Shown here piece after piece: positions 30,462-41,781 of a DNA stretch of 64,000 nucleotides (its first letter is position 1; each line of letters starts with the position of its first letter). Source of the stretch: Oopsacas minuta. Lineage: Eukaryota; Porifera; Hexactinellida; Lyssacinosida; Leucopsacidae. The stretch lies in contig JAKMXF010000309.1 in the NCBI GenBank assembly GCA_024704765.1, positions 221,204-285,203 of the forward strand, written 5' to 3'. The notes under the pieces are model-generated. The model ran no database searches, was not told the DNA's origin, and saw only the letters and a program-made list of their open reading frames with translations. The position numbers were made by a program, and so were the translations under genes.

Positions 30462-31479
30462 TTAAGAAGTGAAATTAAAATCGAATTCAGCCTTGTGGTG
30501 CATTACCAAGCGATTCTGTACAAAATAGAATGAATCTGATTTTGTGAGGTAGGGGTTTTTAATCATTTGAGCTTTTAAGTCGACTTGGAGTGCAGGAACC
30601 TCGTATATCTGGTCACAAGAATTTCGACTATTTGGCATACAGAATGGGAACAAAAATTCGAATTCTTTCAATGGGTCTATATCGAAATAATGTTTTTCAA
30701 CCATTCGGAAACATTTCACGGCTTCGTTACCAATTTTAAAGTCGATTGTTGCTCCTATATGTTTCATTTCAAGGAAGGAAGGAGGTAACTGGAAACGAAT
30801 AAAACGACCAAAAGATGGGTCAGTTGATAGACTGGATGCTGTTGGATAGTTTAATATCTCTTCTTCACTGAGTTTTATGTTGAGAATTTGTTTGTTTGTT
30901 TCTTCATCACGGAGACAGAATCTGAAGGAAATAACTAAATTAGTATACGCATAAAACACAAATTACAATTTTAGTCATAGAAATTGACTCATCCAAGAAT
31001 AATACAGTACAAATGCGTATACTAAAGCCCACTCGCAAAATATAAAAATACGGAGAAAACTTACTTCTCCAACTGTTAGTAACTGTAAACAAAATAACAG
31101 ACAGTACAATAATGATATAGGGATTTATCCAGGTGCTATGAGCCCATCCAAATATATGAATTATGACGAAAGATAGGAAGGGTAAATTACAGAAATAATG
31201 TTTACAATATTTGCATGAAATTACAGGTTTCCACGAACCGGGATAATTCCCGTATCTCATGTTAATTATTCTCCAAATTTCTTACCTTGTAAAGAAAATC
31301 CCAAAAATGTTAGCATCTCTAGACACGAGATAATCAGAAGTTGGCTCTTTCAATTGCTGAATATCTTCAACTGTAATGAAAGATTTATTCTTTAAATACT
31401 CTTCATAACTCGATTGTGGCGTTTTTTTATCAGATCTACGAGCTGAGTTTCCGGAGCTTATCTCACTGTTCATTTTCAA
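30462..31479 (-). CDS. UNC119: UNC119 lipid-binding chaperone
   Basis: Two exons, 31479-31286 and 30921-30462, join as ACA-AG|A-TTC to give 217 residues (human UNC119 240). Exon 1 encodes a disordered N-terminus and VEDIQQLKEPTSDYLVSRD. Exon 2 encodes the immunoglobulin-like beta sandwich: FGRFIRFQLPPSFLEMKHIG, AVKCFRMVEKHYF, FPFCMPNSRNSC and DSFYFVQNRLVMHHKAEFDF. UNC119 binds N-myristoylated cargo and delivers it to cilia or membranes, with release by ARL2/ARL3. All signature blocks are present. The intron of about 364 bp has a clean GTAAGA donor. Confidence 0.93.
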
Positions 31480-32672
31480 TAAAGAACACTAAACTATGTA
31501 TTCACATGAGAAAATAACGATGAAATAACTGTCTCTATGATCTTAGTCCTTGGTTAAGTATAGTGTAATCCAGTTATATCGAAGCTCAAGGGACTGCGAA
31601 AATTATTTCGATCCAACTGATGGAATTTATGTTACTTTGACGGTTTGTGGAATTTAAAAGCGAGTATATCCGTGTTCGCTTTAACGGGAGTTGACTTTAA
31701 AAGTTAGAGATGGTTCAGGAAATCAGGTCATTATTCAAAAATTGGTATTTTCCAAATTTGGTATCATATTTCTTTGAATTTCTTAAAAAACCCCTTTGTT
31801 GGTAAAGTTGGTCCATACAGCTAATATACGTCAAATATGATCATATTTGACGAAGTAAATATTCGAAAATTTTCATTCGATTCCACGACAATTTTAGCAA
31901 GAAATGATCAACATAAGAGTAACTAATTAATTAAGCTATCTGATGAATTAATAAAGAGACCAGAAGGATTAACGTGACCTAATTACATCGTATAAACTTC
32001 TATACTGATCATAATCAAATTTATTAAAATATTAGCTTATCATTCTAAAGAATTATATGCTTTAAATATTTATTTAGAAGTTACAACAGGACATATATGC
32101 GATCGAATTCAGTGCTATGTTCCTTTGTTTTAGGAAGCTTTATGGCCTGCTTCGTAGTATGGGTTTAACGTGACAAATGTATGTTGTGTGATTTGAAATT
32201 ATCCATAATCAGTAAATAGTGGTAGGATAAGATTTGAATGAGTTAAAAGGATTATTGAGAAAACTTAAAGTTGTAAAGTGCTGGCCTATTACCCAGATCC
32301 AACTGTATATCACACAAATATATTTAAAATCTGTAATTACAATTGTCTACAAACTTTTTGTTTATTTGTACTTCCATGAATCACTCATCAGTTCCGAAAG
32401 AAATTTATTTACATAAATTCCCTGAACAGCACCAATAAATTTCGCATTTCACAATGGCAGCAGAGTGAACGAACTTTACCATATGCTTTAGAATGGTTGG
32501 TTTCCTTATAATATATATAAGAATGCATAAACTGCGAATCCTATTGATGAAATATCACTGTAGCCATAGACTAACGTGGATTGCTTCCTAAAGAAAGTAC
32601 ATTGAGATAATCGATAGAATAGGCAAAGTTTATAATTTACTATTTAAATCAGCGAATTGTCAGCGAAAATCT
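31480..32672. repeat. Gap between divergent UNC119 and TMEM192
   Basis: A Tigger/pogo-like MITE spans about 31564-31697 (agttatatcgaagctcaagg to ctttaacgggagttgact). A second dispersed repeat, cgattccacgacaattttag with agcaagaaatgatcaacata, near 31880-31915 recurs near 38037-38071. No gene is supported; small open frames here have no recognisable features. Confidence 0.5.
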
Positions 32673-33608
32673 ATGAAAATAATGGTTAGTTTAGGTGATA
32701 ATAATCAGAATGGGAATAATGGTGCTGGACAATTTTTCCGCGAAAGCGACGGAGACTATAACCCCCCACTTCCAGCGTATGATATCCCGAAAAATAACAG
32801 ATCGAGACATCCGCGGTCCGCTTTATGTCATCCTTACCACCATTCAACCCACCATACCACAAGGACAACATTAGAATCAAACTCCAACTCTCTAATGCCA
32901 ACAAACTCGATAAAATATCGCCATATTTTCACATGCTATTTTACTATAGCAGAAATTCTAATCGTACTACTATTCGTGATAGCTTGTTTCGTGGATATTC
33001 TCGTGTTTGACTCTGAGCAACGAGAAGACGAGCAAGACAATATAATTGCAATAGATAAATTCAGTATATACTCTATTGTCCATATAATCTTGTGGTGTCT
33101 TGTGGGTGTGTTTGACAGGCTAATTCAATGGCAACATCAGATTATTCGACGTAGAGGATACCTTAGATTTTATATCAAGTTAAGGAATATTAGACGTGTT
33201 CCATTCGGTGTGTTTTCAACAGGAAATGCGACGCTTGTGCTTCTATTCGCTACGAGAAAACAGCTTGAAGCTGCCATTCAGTATACACCATTCAAATTCA
33301 ATTACTGCATGTTGATACTGGTTGGAGTTGAGCTCATATTAACTCTACCGGTATTATTATATTATATAATTATAACGATGCGATTTAATTGTAAAAGGCC
33401 TTCTCCTGATGCGACGGTTAGTAGTTCAAGCCAATCAGTTCTCCCTTTCTCTTCTCCACCACCAGATCTTGGTTTCAACACGGATACTGATACACATAAT
33501 GTTGAGGAGTTATTGGACAAACAAGCTGACATGATTCGATATTTACAATTTCATAATGCAAACCTTGGTAGGAAAATAATGGAACTTCAAAATCAGAACA
33601 GACATTAA
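32673..33608 (+). CDS. TMEM192: Transmembrane protein 192 (lysosomal)
   Basis: The intronless frame gives 311 residues. After a hydrophilic N-terminus come four hydrophobic segments: HIFTCYFTIAEILIVLLFVI, SIVHIILWCLVGVF, FSTGNATLVLLF and NYCMLILVGVELILTLPVLL. The C-terminus, EELLDKQADMIRYLQFHNAN, matches the family's EEIVEKQGDxIEYLKxHNA signature, which is the coiled coil used for dimerisation. TMEM192 is a late endosomal and lysosomal membrane protein. The N-terminal region is longer than in human (271 residues total) and rich in N, H and S. A Met three codons downstream is an alternative start. Confidence 0.85.
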   Translation: MKIMVSLGDNNQNGNNGAGQFFRESDGDYNPPLPAYDIPKNNRSRHPRSALCHPYHHSTHHTTRTTLESNSNSLMPTNSIKYRHIFTCYFTIAEILIVLLFVIACFVDILVFDSEQREDEQDNIIAIDKFSIYSIVHIILWCLVGVFDRLIQWQHQIIRRRGYLRFYIKLRNIRRVPFGVFSTGNATLVLLFATRKQLEAAIQYTPFKFNYCMLILVGVELILTLPVLLYYIIITMRFNCKRPSPDATVSSSSQSVLPFSSPPPDLGFNTDTDTHNVEELLDKQADMIRYLQFHNANLGRKIMELQNQNRH

Positions 33609-34985
33609 TGTTGGAAACAAAAACACTCGTATAAACTGTCATAATGTATTTTAAAACACGGTTGATCTATTTGTATGTAAAATATGCATGCATACGTTGT
33701 AATTATTGTATATAAATTGTTAATACATTTGTAAACATTATTGAAAAATATATTTGATCATTATATTCGGTAGACTCCGCTTAATCGGGTCAAAATGACC
33801 TGGTCCCGATGTGACCCTATCAATTGTGTCTAAATACATGCTAGGGCCAGCAGTTCACAGCCTGGGGTAAATGGACCCTTGGTGGTCCATAGGATGTCAA
33901 ACTTTATATTGCAGTGTATGGGAGGAGTCCACAGAATTTGTGAAATTTTGTATAGGGAATGATGGGAAAATGTTGGCAACTGCCGTACTAGGCATTTCGA
34001 TGGGATGTAGCATTTGTATATTAGCATGGCATACCCAAAATATATATACAGATGTGGCAAGGTGGGTACGTATAAGCGAAACAACTGAAATTTTCGTATC
34101 ACTTATTTAGAGTGAATTACATGATTTTGTTCCAAGAGAGTTGTTCTATAGAAATGTGTCAAAATGCCAGAGGCAATGTGCGAATATTCGTCAATACAAT
34201 TCATATAGAAATTTCAAAATATTCAAAAGAAATTTAATTCAATTTTCTCATAAACAATTATCGATAAAATTTGAATTACAAGATTTCTAGAATACTTACA
34301 TACAAATCTATATAACCAACGGAGATATTAAATGCTCTCTCTTATACTAAGAATCCATTAGAATAAAAGATATGCAACAGACTGGATGTTATATTTATTC
34401 AAATTAGATAGAGAAACCGTTAAATACGTATAATTCCTATGAATAAGCCGTAGGATATATCAAACAATTATTTAGAATTTAATATTATAGGACATGTGTG
34501 ATTTCGAATACTTAATTCATATGGCTCAAAAGCGGAAAATACTAGGATCTGAGGAATTACCAAAAAAACGTAAATACAGTCAATTCCCGTTAGATCGAAG
34601 TTCAAGGGATCGTGATAACTTCGATATAACCGATAGAATTCAAGTCATTTGATCGTTAGGGATCATATTTGCTAAATTTTCGATATATGCGGGTATACCG
34701 GTATATCCGTGTTCGGTATAACGGGAGGGGACGTAGAAACTTGGAACGTTGTATCAACACAAGTGTAGCGCCTTTCAATAAATTTGCTTTATCTATGCTA
34801 GATTCTCCCGTGACAAAAGTCGATACTCTTATCTGTGCATCCCCAGGTCAATACATTGACATATATATACTTGTATCATAAATAGAATATAACACTCACT
34901 GAGTAAATAACATAGTCAACACACAAATAAAGTCAAATACAAACTATAACACAAACAATTCATTATTTGTTAATATTTTGGTATC
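33609..34985. repeat. Gap with three different short elements
   Basis: From left to right: a gtagactccgcttaatcggg family piece at about 33768-33830; an hAT-like element at about 33848-33982 (cagcagttcacagcctgggg to tgttggcaactg); and a Tigger/pogo-like MITE at about 34577-34733 (cagtcaattcccgttagatc to ggtataacgggaggggacg). No gene is supported. The remaining sequence is the 3' flank of TMEM192 and of the light-chain gene. Confidence 0.6.
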
Positions 34986-35423
34986 TCAAGTTGACATCAC
35001 CATCTTTACGAAATCCTCGTAATTGACTTGACCCTGACTATCTTCAATTCCAGTCAAAAGTGAATCGACTTCCTCATCCGATAATTTCTCACCTAAACTA
35101 GTCAAAACGTGACGTAATTCCGCACTGCTTATTGTACCGTTACCGTCCTTATCGAATACACGTAATCCTTCTATGAAATCTTCCATAGTCCCTTGAGTTT
35201 TCTTCTGCTTTTGGGACCGGCAAATTGGGAGAAATTCCTCGTAGGTTAGTCGCCGTGTCCCGTGGGGATCAATCTCGTTTACGATTTTCTTTATCTCGGC
35301 TTCGGTAGGGTTCAGGCCTAGAGCGCGTAGGACATCACCTAGTTGTGTGGAATCTATTTTAGAATCTCCTTTCTTGTCGAAGAGGAGGAACGCGTCTTTT
35401 GATTCAATATCACGATCGTCCAT
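34986..35423 (-). CDS. MYL6: Myosin essential light chain
   Basis: The intronless frame encodes 145 residues with four EF-hand-like units. [20 protein letters not shown] and [19 protein letters not shown] match the essential light chain signature ([14 protein letters not shown]... in MYL6), and [13 protein letters not shown] and YEEFLPI support the same family over calmodulin or troponin C. It binds the first IQ motif of a class II myosin neck. The first loop ([12 protein letters not shown]) is degenerate, while the third ([12 protein letters not shown]) has acidic or polar ligands at positions 1, 3, 5 and 12 and could bind calcium, unlike human MYL6. Confidence 0.85.
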   Translation of the reverse strand: MDDRDIESKDAFLLFDKKGDSKIDSTQLGDVLRALGLNPTEAEIKKIVNEIDPHGTRRLTYEEFLPICRSQKQKKTQGTMEDFIEGLRVFDKDGNGTISSAELRHVLTSLGEKLSDEEVDSLLTGIEDSQGQVNYEDFVKMVMST

Positions 35424-36305
35424 TTTTTGCTAGATAAAATTGAAAACATCAGAAATTTGTTATTTGTAGGAATTTGAAATCAGCAGGTAATCAGGTGCAA
35501 CTATCTGAATTACCATATAAGGAAATAATCGAACAATAATCGAGAAAACCTTATTCTTATAATTCACAAGCAACTTATAATAATTTGATTAGTTAAGAAG
35601 CATTATCAGGTTTTGAGCTATTAAAGCTTTCGAAATGGTGAAACATAATATACCTCCACAAACGGGAAAGTATTTTCGGCGTCCCTGTAAAACCAAGTCA
35701 TGAAAAGATGGGAGGGGATCTGAATATTTCCAGAAGCAATATATGTATGGAATGAAGGACAAATATACTCATCGCTCAGTAAAATGGAAAATTCAAGTGA
35801 ATATGAATAGGCATCGAATGTCTACTGATATAATATAGTCAGTGTGTGTGTGTGTGTGTGCGTGTGTATGGTTGTGTATGGTTTTATATATGGCATAGCT
35901 AAAACAATAAAACATGAAAACTAGAACCATGGTTCTCAAAAGAAATTCAACAAAACAGAGCCTGTTAATGCGAAATCTTAAGATGACCACGAATTAATGC
36001 AAATTTGAACCTCACACTTGCCAAGAGTCAAACCTCGAAGGATTCTGGGATTATCTCGGAATGTCACGTCTTGTCCAAGGGAAAGATTTGAAGATTCTAG
36101 GAAAATTTGCTAGTTTTTACAATATTTCTGCATATTTTCGGCTGTAATATCGGGGAAAACGAGAAATCAAGGGAAGGGTATTCGGCATTAAAATCCTAGC
36201 AAATCGGTGATATGTTACCATATTAATTTCGGCGAAAATTGTTAAGCAAGATATAGCAACTATTTATATACGTCATGACAAAAATACAATTACCATATAA
36301 TTACA
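35424..36305. other. Gap between light-chain gene and sulfotransferase cluster
   Basis: It contains a cctccacaaacggg remnant near 35652-35690, a (GT)n microsatellite at about 35842-35868, and a decayed dispersed repeat of the gggattcc...tctggatattttc type around 36005-36190. No gene is supported. Confidence 0.45.
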
Positions 36306-37568
36306 CTAACAATGAAGGAATTTCTGCTTCATTAATTTCTTTAGGTTCAAATTCGCAGCACCTTCAATTTCTGTTATTCGCTGACAACAAACATTCTCCT
36401 TGCCTACCTCATTCAAATCTAACACTTTGACTAGACAAAATCGGCCTTGCCGAATTCTATAGGAATTCGGCTTGAGGCAGAACTTTGAAATTCGTGAATT
36501 CAATCTTTCTATATTATTTATTTCGGAATTTAAGTCATAATTCAGATTTGATTTGAGTTTTTCGAATTTATCAAGCATTCTCTGATATAAAAGCCAATCA
36601 ATATAACTCCATTCTATTATAAGATCTTGTTGTTGTTCTGTTAATTCATCTTTGCTATTATTCTTTACTGCTGAGTTTATTTGGAAATAAGCTACGTCAC
36701 TATAATCTAGTTGGAACATTTTCCTGAAAATCGCCATTGACTCAATAAAGTGTTCTGCTATAAATACGAATTCAACTTCTCTATCTACTCTTTCTAAGAA
36801 TTTATCGATTTCTTGTTGGTAAATTGAACTTTGAAGAATTTCTTTACGACCAACTCCACCCGGGATTTTGTAATCTAAGAGACCGAAAACTTGAGATTGC
36901 TGGTTCCATGTAACATATTCTCTTGGGCTATCAGCCAATTTGAAATATTTTGGAAAATCAAAATACTTCCTTGAAATTTTCAATGGATTTTTAATAAAAT
37001 CCTTGAAACTTATTCGTTTCTCTTTCAGCGTGCCTGCAACATCCATATAATTCATATAAGACATCAATTGATTGATCGGATTTCTTACGCTAGCAAATAT
37101 CCTGGTGCCTCTTGGCATAGTTTTTTCAAGTAGCCCTTTCCCCTCATATCTACTATGAATTGTACTCAGATTGTATGTCTTACCACACGAGGGTATCAAT
37201 GGTCTGTTCAATGAGGTATCTAAATGTGAGTATGGGAAAATTTGGTTTTGATTTACATCTTGTGGTTCGACAAATGTCAAACCATGCTTCAAACCATAGC
37301 GATATAATATATTCGAAAGGGTTGTACTCGCTGCTTTGTATGATTTGATGAGATAGAAATTTTGTATATTCTCTCCAGTAGATTTCTCACATTGTAAGAA
37401 AGATTTGAATTCTGATTCTATTTCTTCGTCATTTAATACTGTTTGTTTTATAGCAATTGTAATAGGAAATTCTTCTTTTTCATATATATATTTGTGGAAT
37501 TTTACAATCGCAAAAATTATGAAGAGTAGTCCACATATTAATACAGTATATCTCTTTGTTCTATACAT
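36306..37568 (-). CDS. Galactose 3-O-sulfotransferase family protein, copy 1
   Basis: The intronless frame of 420 residues is a type II Golgi protein with an N-terminal anchor (VLICGLLFIIFAIV, about 9-22). The PAPS 5'-phosphosulfate loop is YLIKSYKAASTTLSNILYRY (about 72-91), comparable to the KTHKTASSTL motif of Gal3ST enzymes. The 3'-phosphate-binding strand is TRIFASVRNPINQLMSYMN. SKDELTEQQQDLIIEWSYID and four to six Cys in the C-terminal part follow. The family transfers sulfate from PAPS to the 3-hydroxyl of galactose on glycolipids or glycoproteins (GAL3ST1 makes sulfatide). The substrate here is unknown. It is the most divergent member of a three-gene tandem array. Confidence 0.82.
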   Translation of the reverse strand: MYRTKRYTVLICGLLFIIFAIVKFHKYIYEKEEFPITIAIKQTVLNDEEIESEFKSFLQCEKSTGENIQNFYLIKSYKAASTTLSNILYRYGLKHGLTFVEPQDVNQNQIFPYSHLDTSLNRPLIPSCGKTYNLSTIHSRYEGKGLLEKTMPRGTRIFASVRNPINQLMSYMNYMDVAGTLKEKRISFKDFIKNPLKISRKYFDFPKYFKLADSPREYVTWNQQSQVFGLLDYKIPGGVGRKEILQSSIYQQEIDKFLERVDREVEFVFIAEHFIESMAIFRKMFQLDYSDVAYFQINSAVKNNSKDELTEQQQDLIIEWSYIDWLLYQRMLDKFEKLKSNLNYDLNSEINNIERLNSRISKFCLKPNSYRIRQGRFCLVKVLDLNEVGKENVCCQRITEIEGAANLNLKKLMKQKFLHC

Positions 37569-38621
37569 CAGAAATATATCCTAATTCTTATGTACAAAGA
37601 AATGCAATGTAAACTCACGTACAGTAAACTACCGTTATATCGAATCTCATAGGGCCGCGATAATCACTTCGATAAAAACAACATATGGTACTTTGACGTT
37701 TGGGGGCCATATTTGTACAATTTAAGACTGCGATATAAACGGGTATTCGATACAACGGGGAGTTGAATTTATACACTTGATTATATTAGCGTATAATTAT
37801 TGTTAATATTTTGCAGATGAGCATTTATTGCTCAGTTTCCTATAAAATCATGGATGAGAAACAAGTAAATGAATTAAATAGCCTAATACAGTAGAACTTC
37901 GTTAGTACGAACACGGTTAACACGAATTTCCTGGACAATATGAACAGATATGTACACAAATCGGCTCCCTATATTAGTTTTCAATTGATATTACTCCAAA
38001 TAAGAAGTAGAAATTTCGAAGGTCACCTCCTGTATTCGATTCCGACAATATTAGCAAGAAATGATCAACATAAGAATAATTACAACTATCTTGGCGTCTA
38101 AGAATTCATCACATTCGTTCAGAAATTTCTTTTTATATTATTTCAGCTGTATAATGCTTAACTCACGATATACATACATATTTTCATATCATTCTATACT
38201 TTGGTTTATAAGAACATGTAGATATTTATGGCAAATGGAGAAGATGAACATGTAATTATTCATGCATACAATGAATCCTTTGGATATGCAATTGTTTTAG
38301 AATTTACTTTTCCAAAAGTTAGTTTACGGTGGATCTAGTGGCGTTGAGTGGCTTTGAATAGGGGGTGGTGTTTTGTCAGAAATTGCCCATTAGTTATTTA
38401 ACCATGGATGGCAGATCTATATTATGTTATGCCGGAATTTCCAGTCCTATTGTATATACAAGGAATGCCTCAAAATGACTTTAAAATATTCAATCTGAAT
38501 GAACAAATACGGATATGGGCGCTATAGGTCATCAGCACAGTTTCAAAGTGAAAACCATGGTGAATTATAGCGATTTGAATTGTTGAAATTATAATGAATT
38601 ATATATCAAATACAGACAAAA
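37569..38621. repeat. Spacer between sulfotransferase copies 1 and 2
   Basis: A Tigger/pogo-like MITE spans about 37622-37767 (cagtaaactaccgttatatc to tacaacggggagttgaa). A segment near 37892 reads gtagaacttcgttagtacga, a related end type. The repeat ttagcaagaaatgatcaaca near 38050 recurs from 31.9 kb, and the taaccatggatgg repeat is near 38399. No gene is supported. Confidence 0.55.
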
Positions 38622-39875
38622 TTAACAATGGGCTGAGCTCTCTTTCATTAATTCCTTCAGAATACGGTTAATCTCCCATTCTTGTTGTGTTATTCTCTTA
38701 CAACATACATTCTTCTGCCCTTCTTTGCTTAAATCTAACAGTTTTATAGGGCAAAATTCTCCTTGTACAATTTTGTAGTGATTTGGTGTAGTGCAAAAAT
38801 CTAAAATTCTTGCACTCGTCCTTTCAATAATATCAACTTCGTAATTTAAGTCATAATTCAGATTTGATTTGAGTTTTTCGAATTTATCAAGCATTCTCTG
38901 ATATAAAAGCCAATCAATATAACTCCATTCTATTATAAGATCTTGTTGTTGTTCTGTTAATTCATCTTTGCTATTATTCTTTACTGCTGAGTTTATTTGG
39001 AAATGAGCTACGTCACTATAATCTAGTTGGAACATTTTCCTGAAAATCGCCATTGACTCAATAAAGTGTTCTGCTATAAATACGAATTCAACTTCTCTAT
39101 CTACTCTTTCTAAGAATTTATCGATTTCTTGTTGGTAAATCACATTTTCTAGAATTTGTTTACGACCAACTCCAGCAGGTATTTTATAATCATAGAGACC
39201 GAAAACCTGAGATTGCTGGTTCCACATGGAAAATTCAGTTGGACTATCAGATAATTTGAAATATTTTGGGAACCATAAATATTTTCTCGAGTACATCAAT
39301 GGGTCTTTAATAAACTTGTTGATGTTTATGCCCTTCCTCTTTAGAATAGCTGCAACATCCATATAATTAAAAAATGATATCAGTTGACTGATCGGATTTC
39401 TTACACTACCAAATATTCTCGTGCCTTTTGGCATAGTTTTTTCAAGTAACTCCTTCCCTTCATATCTACTATGAATTGTACTCAGATTGTATGTCTTACC
39501 ACACGAGGGTATCAGTGGGTACTTCGAAACAGTGTCCAAATGTGAGTATGGAAATATTTGGTTCGTTTTTAACGAATTTGGTTCTACAAAAGACAAACCA
39601 TGCTTCAAGCCATAACGATATAACACATTAGAGAGTGTGCTACTCGCTGCCTTGTAAGTTTTTACGAGATAGAAATTTTGTATATTCTCTCCAGTAGATT
39701 TCTCACATTCTAAGAAAGATTCGAATTCTGATTCTATTATTTCATTTGGTGTTTTTCGATTTACAGCAATTGTAACAGGAAATTCTTCAATTTTATTTTT
39801 GCTTAAATATACAATCGCGAATATTATCATCACACACATTAATAAGATAAAAATACATCTTTTTCGCCTATACAT
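38622..39875 (-). CDS. Galactose 3-O-sulfotransferase family protein, copy 2
   Basis: The intronless frame gives 417 residues with the same layout as copy 1: N-terminal anchor (IFILLMCVMIIFAIVYL), sulfate-donor loop YLVKTYKAASSTLSNVLYRY and RIFGSVRNPISQLISFFNYM. From about residue 300 onward it is nearly identical to copy 3, including the C-terminus RILKELMKESSAHC. Its middle part (about 185-225) is different from both other copies. The gene is only about 200 bp from copy 3. Confidence 0.82.
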   Translation of the reverse strand: MYRRKRCIFILLMCVMIIFAIVYLSKNKIEEFPVTIAVNRKTPNEIIESEFESFLECEKSTGENIQNFYLVKTYKAASSTLSNVLYRYGLKHGLSFVEPNSLKTNQIFPYSHLDTVSKYPLIPSCGKTYNLSTIHSRYEGKELLEKTMPKGTRIFGSVRNPISQLISFFNYMDVAAILKRKGININKFIKDPLMYSRKYLWFPKYFKLSDSPTEFSMWNQQSQVFGLYDYKIPAGVGRKQILENVIYQQEIDKFLERVDREVEFVFIAEHFIESMAIFRKMFQLDYSDVAHFQINSAVKNNSKDELTEQQQDLIIEWSYIDWLLYQRMLDKFEKLKSNLNYDLNYEVDIIERTSARILDFCTTPNHYKIVQGEFCPIKLLDLSKEGQKNVCCKRITQQEWEINRILKELMKESSAHC

Positions 39876-40073
39876 CAGGAATATCCTAAATGAATCCCTA
39901 ATTAAAATAACTTATAAGAACATGTTTGCTACCCTCAAGGGTGTACTTATAAGCAATAACCATTATAAGTTGGAACAACATCCAAGGCTTCTCAACCACG
40001 CGAAACAATACAATGGGGTCTCTTATTATTATACATACATTTTAAGAAAGAAAAATACAAGAATTTACAAGAA
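39876..40073. repeat. Short spacer with ataagaacatg-family repeat
   Basis: The segment cttataagaacatgtttgct followed by ccctcaagggtgtacttata matches the right half of the repeat at 45414-45562. Confidence 0.5.
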
Positions 40074-41348
40074 TTAACAATGGGCTGAGCTCTCTTTCAT
40101 TAATTCCTTCAGAATACGGTTAATCTCCCATTCTTGTTGTGTTATTCTCTTACAACATACATTCTTCTGCCCTTCTTTGCTTAAATCTAACAGTTTTATA
40201 GGGCAAAATTCTCCTTGTACAATTTTGTAGTGATTTGGTGTAGTGCAAAAATCTAAAATTCTTGCACTCGTCCTTTCAATAATATCAACTTCGTAATTTA
40301 AGTCATAATTCAGATTTGATTTGAGTTTTTCGAATTTATCAAGCATTCTCTGATATAAAAGCCAATCAATATAACTCCATTCTATTATAAGATCTTGTTG
40401 TTGTTCTGTTAATTCATCTTTGCTATGATTCTTTACTGCTGAGTTTATTTCAAAATAAGCTACGTCACTATAATCTAGTTGGAACATTTTCCTGAAAATC
40501 GCCATTGACTCAATAAAGTGTTCTGCTATAAATACGAATTCAACTTCTCTATCTACTCTTTCTAAGAATTTATCGATTTCTTGTTGGTAAATTGAACTTT
40601 GAAGAATTTCTTTACGACCAACTCCAGCAGGTATTTTATAATCATAGAGACCGAAAACTTGAGATTGCTGGTTCCAGAAAACTAAATTCAACGGCCTATT
40701 CAAAACCTTCATTTCGTTTGGGAAATCTAAATATTTTCTAGAATATTCCAAAGGGTTTTCAATGAAATGATCGAAAGTAATTCCATTCTTCTTAAGTGTG
40801 TCTCCGAATCGCAGATAATTGTAAGACGATTGTAGTTGACTGATCGGATTTCTTACACTACCAAATATTCTCGTGCCTTTTGGCATAGTTTTTTCAAGTA
40901 ACTCCTTCCCTTCATATCTACTATGAATTGTACTCAGATTGTATGTTTTACCACACGAGGGTATTAATGGGTACTTCGAAACAGTGTCCAAATGTGAAAA
41001 TGGAAATATTTGGTTCGTTTGTAACGAATTTGGTTCTACAAAAGACAAACCATGCTTCAACCCATAACGATATAACACATTAGAGAGTGTGCTACTCGCT
41101 GCTTTGTATGATTTGATGAGATAGAAATTTTGTATATTCTCTCCAGTAGAATTCTCACATTTTAAGAAAGATCTGAATTCTGATTCTATTTGATTTTTTG
41201 TTGAATTTTTCGTTGTTGCGAAAATGTGAGAAATTTCATGTAATTCTTTATAATAAACTTTGACCTCTCGTATACTAATAATAACTACAATCACAAAAAT
41301 AAAAGTTATTAAGACAAATTTGATCGCATTTTTCTTTGGTTTAAACAT
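40074..41348 (-). CDS. Galactose 3-O-sulfotransferase family protein, copy 3
   Basis: The intronless frame gives 424 residues. The N-terminal anchor (KFVLITFIFVIVVIISI) is different from those of copies 1 and 2. The donor loop YLIKSYKAASSTLSNVLYRY and RIFGSVRNPISQLQSSYNYL are present. The stretch from FVEPNSLQTNQIFPFSHLDT to the 3'-phosphate strand resembles copy 2, the block around IYQQEIDKFLERVDREVEFV is identical in all three, and the C-terminal 130 residues are nearly identical to copy 2. Different anchors with conserved catalytic parts fit Golgi enzymes that differ in localisation or acceptor. Confidence 0.82.
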   Translation of the reverse strand: MFKPKKNAIKFVLITFIFVIVVIISIREVKVYYKELHEISHIFATTKNSTKNQIESEFRSFLKCENSTGENIQNFYLIKSYKAASSTLSNVLYRYGLKHGLSFVEPNSLQTNQIFPFSHLDTVSKYPLIPSCGKTYNLSTIHSRYEGKELLEKTMPKGTRIFGSVRNPISQLQSSYNYLRFGDTLKKNGITFDHFIENPLEYSRKYLDFPNEMKVLNRPLNLVFWNQQSQVFGLYDYKIPAGVGRKEILQSSIYQQEIDKFLERVDREVEFVFIAEHFIESMAIFRKMFQLDYSDVAYFEINSAVKNHSKDELTEQQQDLIIEWSYIDWLLYQRMLDKFEKLKSNLNYDLNYEVDIIERTSARILDFCTTPNHYKIVQGEFCPIKLLDLSKEGQKNVCCKRITQQEWEINRILKELMKESSAHC

Positions 41349-41781
41349 TTATTTGCAGATACACTTATTGACTACTTATACTTCTCAAGATGTTTGTGAC
41401 TATATTGTAGGAAAACAATAATTCGAAATTCAAATGAAACCTATATTTATCATCTGGATTTGGCGGTTTTATGAATGCTATTGGTGTGTAGGGTATCTTA
41501 TCACAATATTGAATGTAGCGAGGCCGAATAATATAGTTGACTGTATGAGCTTCAGATTAATGAATCTATTTTTATAATATATCCCTTGTTGCCTGGAAAA
41601 TTAACCGGAATACTTATATGGTATAAGAAATTATGTAATTGTAACTGCGAATTTCTTGTAAAATTTTTGTAACAGTATTTCCAAAAAATGATAGAAATAC
41701 AATTAGAAATATAATTCAAGTGTACGTACTTGCTCTATGTAATGACAAACTAATAAGAAAACTATAATTTATGAAAAGCAA
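41349..41781. other. Gap between sulfotransferase copy 3 and La
   Basis: No gene, RNA or clear repeat is seen. It holds the 5' flank of the sulfotransferase gene and the 3' flank of the La gene. Confidence 0.4.
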
